Shown in pieces: positions 61,550 through 64,000 of a stretch of DNA of 64,000 nt (positions are counted from its first letter, which is position 1; the number at the start of each line of letters is the position of its first letter). Made by a program: the position numbers and the translations under genes. Source of the DNA: Nocardioides sp. YIM 152315 (lineage in GTDB: Bacteria; Actinomycetota; Actinomycetes; Propionibacteriales; Nocardioidaceae); NCBI RefSeq assembly GCF_029210375.1, contig NZ_JARGER010000042.1, positions 62,001 through 126,000 on the forward strand, given 5' to 3'. A model generated the notes under the pieces. That model did not search any database, was not told where the DNA came from, and was given only the letters and a program-made list of their open reading frames with translations.

Positions 61550-63323
61550 CGTCGCGGGCCTCGGCGAGGTCGGCGGCCGCGTGCACCAGCGCGAGGTGGC
61601 TGAACGCCTGCGGGAAGTTGCCGATCATGCGCCTGCCGGCGGCGTCGTACTCCTCCGAGAGGAGGCCGACGTCGTTGGCGAGGTCGCAGACCCGGTCGAA
61701 GAGCGTGGTCGCGTCGTCGAGCCGACCGGCGCGGGCGTACGCCGAGGCCAGCCAGAAGGAGCAGGCGAGGAAGGGGTGCTCGTCGCCGGCGAGACCGTCG
61801 ACCCCGGTGCCCGTCCGGTAGCGGAGCACCAGCCCGTCGCGCAGCAGCTCACGCTCGACGGCGTCGATCGTGCCGAGCATCCGGGGGTCGTCGCCGGCCA
61901 CGATGCCGATCGACGGCAGCACCAACAGCGCCGCGTCGACGTGGGCGGCGCCGTAGTACTGCACGAACGTGTTCCGTCGCGCGTCGAACCCGCGCTCCAG
62001 CACCTCCGCGCGCACGGTGTCGCGCAGTCGCCGCCACTCGTCGACCGGGCCGTCGAGGTCGAACTCCTCGACGGCCCGGACGGCGCGGTCGAACGCCGCC
62101 CACACCATCGCCTGGGAGTGGGTGAAGCGGCGCTGCGGCCCGCGGATCTCCCACAGCCCGTGATCCTCGTCCTGCCAACCGGTCGCGAGGTGCTCGACGA
62201 GCGTGCGCTGCAGCGCCCATGCGTCCGCGTCGGCCGCACCGGTCGCGCGGCGGGTGTGCTCGAGGCCGATCATCACCTCGCCGACGACGTCGAGCTGGCG
62301 CTGGACGGCGGCCCCGTTGCCGATGCGGACGGGCGTCGAGCCGGCGTACCCCGGCAGGTGGGGTAGCGACACCTCGGTCAGGCGGCGTCCGCCGTCCACG
62401 GCGTACACGATCTGGAGGTCGTCGGGGTCCCCGGCGACCGCGCGCAGCAGCCAGGACCGCCACAGCTGGGCCTCGGCGACCTGGCCGGCCCGGACCAGGG
62501 CTCCGATCGTCAGCGCCGCGTCGCGCAGCCAGCAGAAGCGGTAGTCCCAGTTGCGCTCCCCGCCCGGGTCCTCGGGCAGGGACGTGGTGGGCGCGGCGAC
62601 GATCCCGCCGGTCTCCTCATCGGTCAGCAGCCGCAGCGTGAGCAGCGAGCGGCGCACCAGGTCGGCGCGCGGCAGGTCCTCCCGGCAGCGGGCCGACCAG
62701 CGCTCACCCTCGCGCATGGAGGAGCTGACGAAGTCGGCGTCCGGGCCGACGCCGTCGAGTGGAGCCCACGACGGCAGCCAGGTCGTCGAGAACTCCATCT
62801 CGTCGCCGGCGGTGACCTCGAACTCGTCCACGTGACGTCGGTCCTCGGCGCCGGGCAGTCGAGGGCCGCGCAGCACCAGCCGGTCCGGCCCGCCGATCGC
62901 GGTGATCACCGGCTCGTCGCGCACGGTCTCGCGGCGTACCCACGGCACGACGGCGCCGTAGTCGAGCCGCACGGTCCACTCGTGACGCAGCCGGACGGTG
63001 CCGTGTACGCCGGCCACCCGGCGCACCAGGTCGGCGCGGCCGTCGCCACGGGGCATGGAGTCGGTGATCGTGACCTCGCCGGTGGCCGTCGTGAACGTCG
63101 TCTCCAGCACGGTCGACTCGCCGAGGTAGCGGCGGCGCACGTCGTAGTCGTCGACCGGGCACAGCTGCCAGTGTCCGTGCTCGTCTCCACCGAGGAGGCC
63201 GGCGAAGCAGGCCGGGGAGTCGAACCGCGGCAGGCACAGCCAGTCGACGGAGCCGTTGCGGCCGACGAGCGCGCCGCTGCGACGATCACCCACCAGGGCG
63301 TACTCAGCGATCGGCAGCGCCAT
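61545..63323 (-). CDS. glycoside hydrolase family 15 protein (trehalase/glucoamylase type)
   Basis: 592 residues from ATG 63323. An N-terminal beta-sandwich (about 1-230: ALVGDRRSGALVGRNGSVDW, LCLPRFDSPACFAGLLGG) precedes the (alpha/alpha)6 barrel. GERNWDYRFCWLRDAALT near 265 is the GH15 signature, and LLSEEYDAAGRRMIGNFPQA near 560 contains the catalytic Glu region. No signal peptide, so it is cytoplasmic. In mycobacteria and relatives this architecture is a trehalase; glucoamylase or dextranase activity is the alternative. It is divergent from pncC by 25 bases. Confidence 0.87.
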   Translation of the reverse strand: MALPIAEYALVGDRRSGALVGRNGSVDWLCLPRFDSPACFAGLLGGDEHGHWQLCPVDDYDVRRRYLGESTVLETTFTTATGEVTITDSMPRGDGRADLVRRVAGVHGTVRLRHEWTVRLDYGAVVPWVRRETVRDEPVITAIGGPDRLVLRGPRLPGAEDRRHVDEFEVTAGDEMEFSTTWLPSWAPLDGVGPDADFVSSSMREGERWSARCREDLPRADLVRRSLLTLRLLTDEETGGIVAAPTTSLPEDPGGERNWDYRFCWLRDAALTIGALVRAGQVAEAQLWRSWLLRAVAGDPDDLQIVYAVDGGRRLTEVSLPHLPGYAGSTPVRIGNGAAVQRQLDVVGEVMIGLEHTRRATGAADADAWALQRTLVEHLATGWQDEDHGLWEIRGPQRRFTHSQAMVWAAFDRAVRAVEEFDLDGPVDEWRRLRDTVRAEVLERGFDARRNTFVQYYGAAHVDAALLVLPSIGIVAGDDPRMLGTIDAVERELLRDGLVLRYRTGTGVDGLAGDEHPFLACSFWLASAYARAGRLDDATTLFDRVCDLANDVGLLSEEYDAAGRRMIGNFPQAFSHLALVHAAADLAEARDA

Positions 63324-63331
63324 GGTTGCTG

Positions 63332-63341
63332 ACAGTAGCGT
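63332..63341. promoter_or_regulatory. overlapping divergent -10 elements (GH15 gene and pncC)
   Basis: Minus-strand TACTGT (63337-63332) lies eight bases before the GH15 ATG, and plus-strand TAGCGT (63336-63341) lies seven bases before the pncC GTG. The two hexamers share the central TA, so polymerase can occupy only one at a time. Confidence 0.55.
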
Positions 63342-63348
63342 TTGTCCC

Positions 63349-63837
63349 GTGACGGATCTCGCAAAGCGTGTGCATCTGATCCTCCGTGGGTCGGGGAGCA
63401 CCGTGGCGACCGCGGAGTCGCTGACCGGCGGACGGCTCGCAGTGGCGCTGACCGACACGCCGGGGGCGTCCGAGACGTTCCTCGGCGGCGTCGTGACCTA
63501 CGCGACCGAGCTGAAGGCGTCGATCCTCCGGGTCGACCAGCAGGTCATCGACGAGCACGGTGTGGTGTCGCCGCAGTGCGCGAAGGCGATGGCATCGGGC
63601 GTGCGCGCGCTGACGGGCGCGACGTTCGGGCTGTCCACCACGGGGGTCGCCGGCCCGTCGGAGCAGGAGGGCAAGCCGCCGGGCACGGTCTTCGTCGGCA
63701 TCGCCGGACCGGGCCTGCTGGAGGTCGTCGCCCTCGAGCTCAGCGGCAAGCGGCAGCAGGTCCAGGAGCGGACCTGTCTCGAGGCACTTGCGGCGTTCGA
63801 GGAGGTCTTGCGGCGGGAATCAACACCTCTCGGGTAG
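63349..63837 (+). CDS. pncC: CinA C-terminal domain protein, nicotinamide-nucleotide amidase
   Basis: 162 residues from GTG 63349. The CinA C-terminal domain is complete: TVATAESLTGGRLAVALTD near 17, FLGGVVTYATELKASILRVD near 43, VSPQCAKAMASGVRALTGA near 72, and STTGVAGPSEQEGKPPGTVF near 98. The domain deamidates nicotinamide mononucleotide to NaMN, recycling NAD. The N-terminal MoCF domain of full CinA is absent, as usual in this gene order. clgR follows 41 bases downstream. Confidence 0.92.
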   Translation: MTDLAKRVHLILRGSGSTVATAESLTGGRLAVALTDTPGASETFLGGVVTYATELKASILRVDQQVIDEHGVVSPQCAKAMASGVRALTGATFGLSTTGVAGPSEQEGKPPGTVFVGIAGPGLLEVVALELSGKRQQVQERTCLEALAAFEEVLRRESTPLG

Positions 63838-63878
63838 CGTTGCCCCCGACAGATCTCGGTACCGGAAGGAGGACCCGC

Positions 63879-64000
63879 ATGGTGCTGCTGCGTCGAGTGC
63901 TCGGCGACGTGCTCCGCGACCTGCGCATGCAGCGCGGCATGACGCTGCGCGAGGTCTCCGCCGAGGCCCGGGTCAGCCTGGGCTACATCTCCGAGATCGA
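63879..64000 (+). CDS. clgR: ClgR-type helix-turn-helix regulator (cut by window edge)
   Basis: 40 residues are visible from ATG 63879, preceded by GGAAGGAGG. They read MVLLRRVLGDVLRDLRMQRG, then the XRE helix-turn-helix start TLREVSAEARVSLGYISEIE. This opening and the position after pncC match ClgR, the activator of clp protease and related genes. The rest of the gene lies beyond the window. Confidence 0.88.
   Translation, partial: MVLLRRVLGDVLRDLRMQRGMTLREVSAEARVSLGYISEI

Overview
The window is high-GC, densely packed DNA with actinobacterial hallmarks: a GlnR box in front of glnA, a two-lipoyl SucB, DUF3040 and DUF4191 proteins, F420-type and GntR/HutC proteins, many leaderless genes, and the order ftsK - RodZ-like - rimO - pgsA - (insert) - cinA/pncC - clgR. 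Gene content and order fit Nocardioides or a close relative (inference; no search was possible).

Layout. 1-3000: the end of an epoxide-hydrolase-like alpha/beta hydrolase, a SigB/SigF-type sigma factor with two small neighbours, and a MNT nucleotidyltransferase/HEPN pair whose HEPN partner looks truncated. 3020-4359: about 1.3 kb without a convincing intact gene, containing a strong hairpin terminator and a 13-bp sequence identical to the 3' end of glnA. 4360-23344: a phytate/inositol module. It holds a secreted beta-propeller phytase, inositol monophosphatase and MgtC operon; a six-gene operon iolG-iolE-iolC-DKGP aldolase-iolB-iolD; a GntR-family regulator; an operon of a lipoprotein-dependent ABC importer followed by three phosphatases (HAD, inositol monophosphatase, Cof-type HAD); and iolA. 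Together these give every step from extracellular phytate to acetyl-CoA and DHAP. Four copies of a TGTC-NN-GACA palindrome sit at the promoters of all these units and are probably the operator of the GntR protein. 23492-23712: the C-terminal remnant of a tyrosine integrase followed by the second copy of the 13-bp repeat, which forms the last codons of glnA. I infer that the 20.5 kb between the repeats is a genomic island integrated at the 3' end of glnA.

23698-53183 is backbone: glnA, RDD protein, lipoprotein, DUF4191, lipA, an ABC-2 exporter, lipB, an SDR-like epimerase, sucB, lpdA, pepA, gcvT, an ECF sigma factor with a membrane partner, a PhzF protein, thyA-folA, an LLM oxidoreductase, dapA, RNase J, ftsK, a RodZ-like protein, rimO and pgsA. 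53393-63323 is an insert between pgsA and pncC: a 1,886-residue secreted fusion of LTD, DNase (ExeM/NucH type) and 5'-nucleotidase domains with Ig-like repeats, a second secreted 5'-nucleotidase, and a GH15 trehalase-like enzyme. The window ends with pncC and the start of clgR.

Two themes recur. The first is scavenging of organic phosphate from outside the cell, as phytate and as extracellular DNA/nucleotides. The second is leaderless transcription: a TAnnnT-like -10 element lies 6-8 bases upstream of the start codon of more than a dozen genes. No rRNA, tRNA or CRISPR array was seen.
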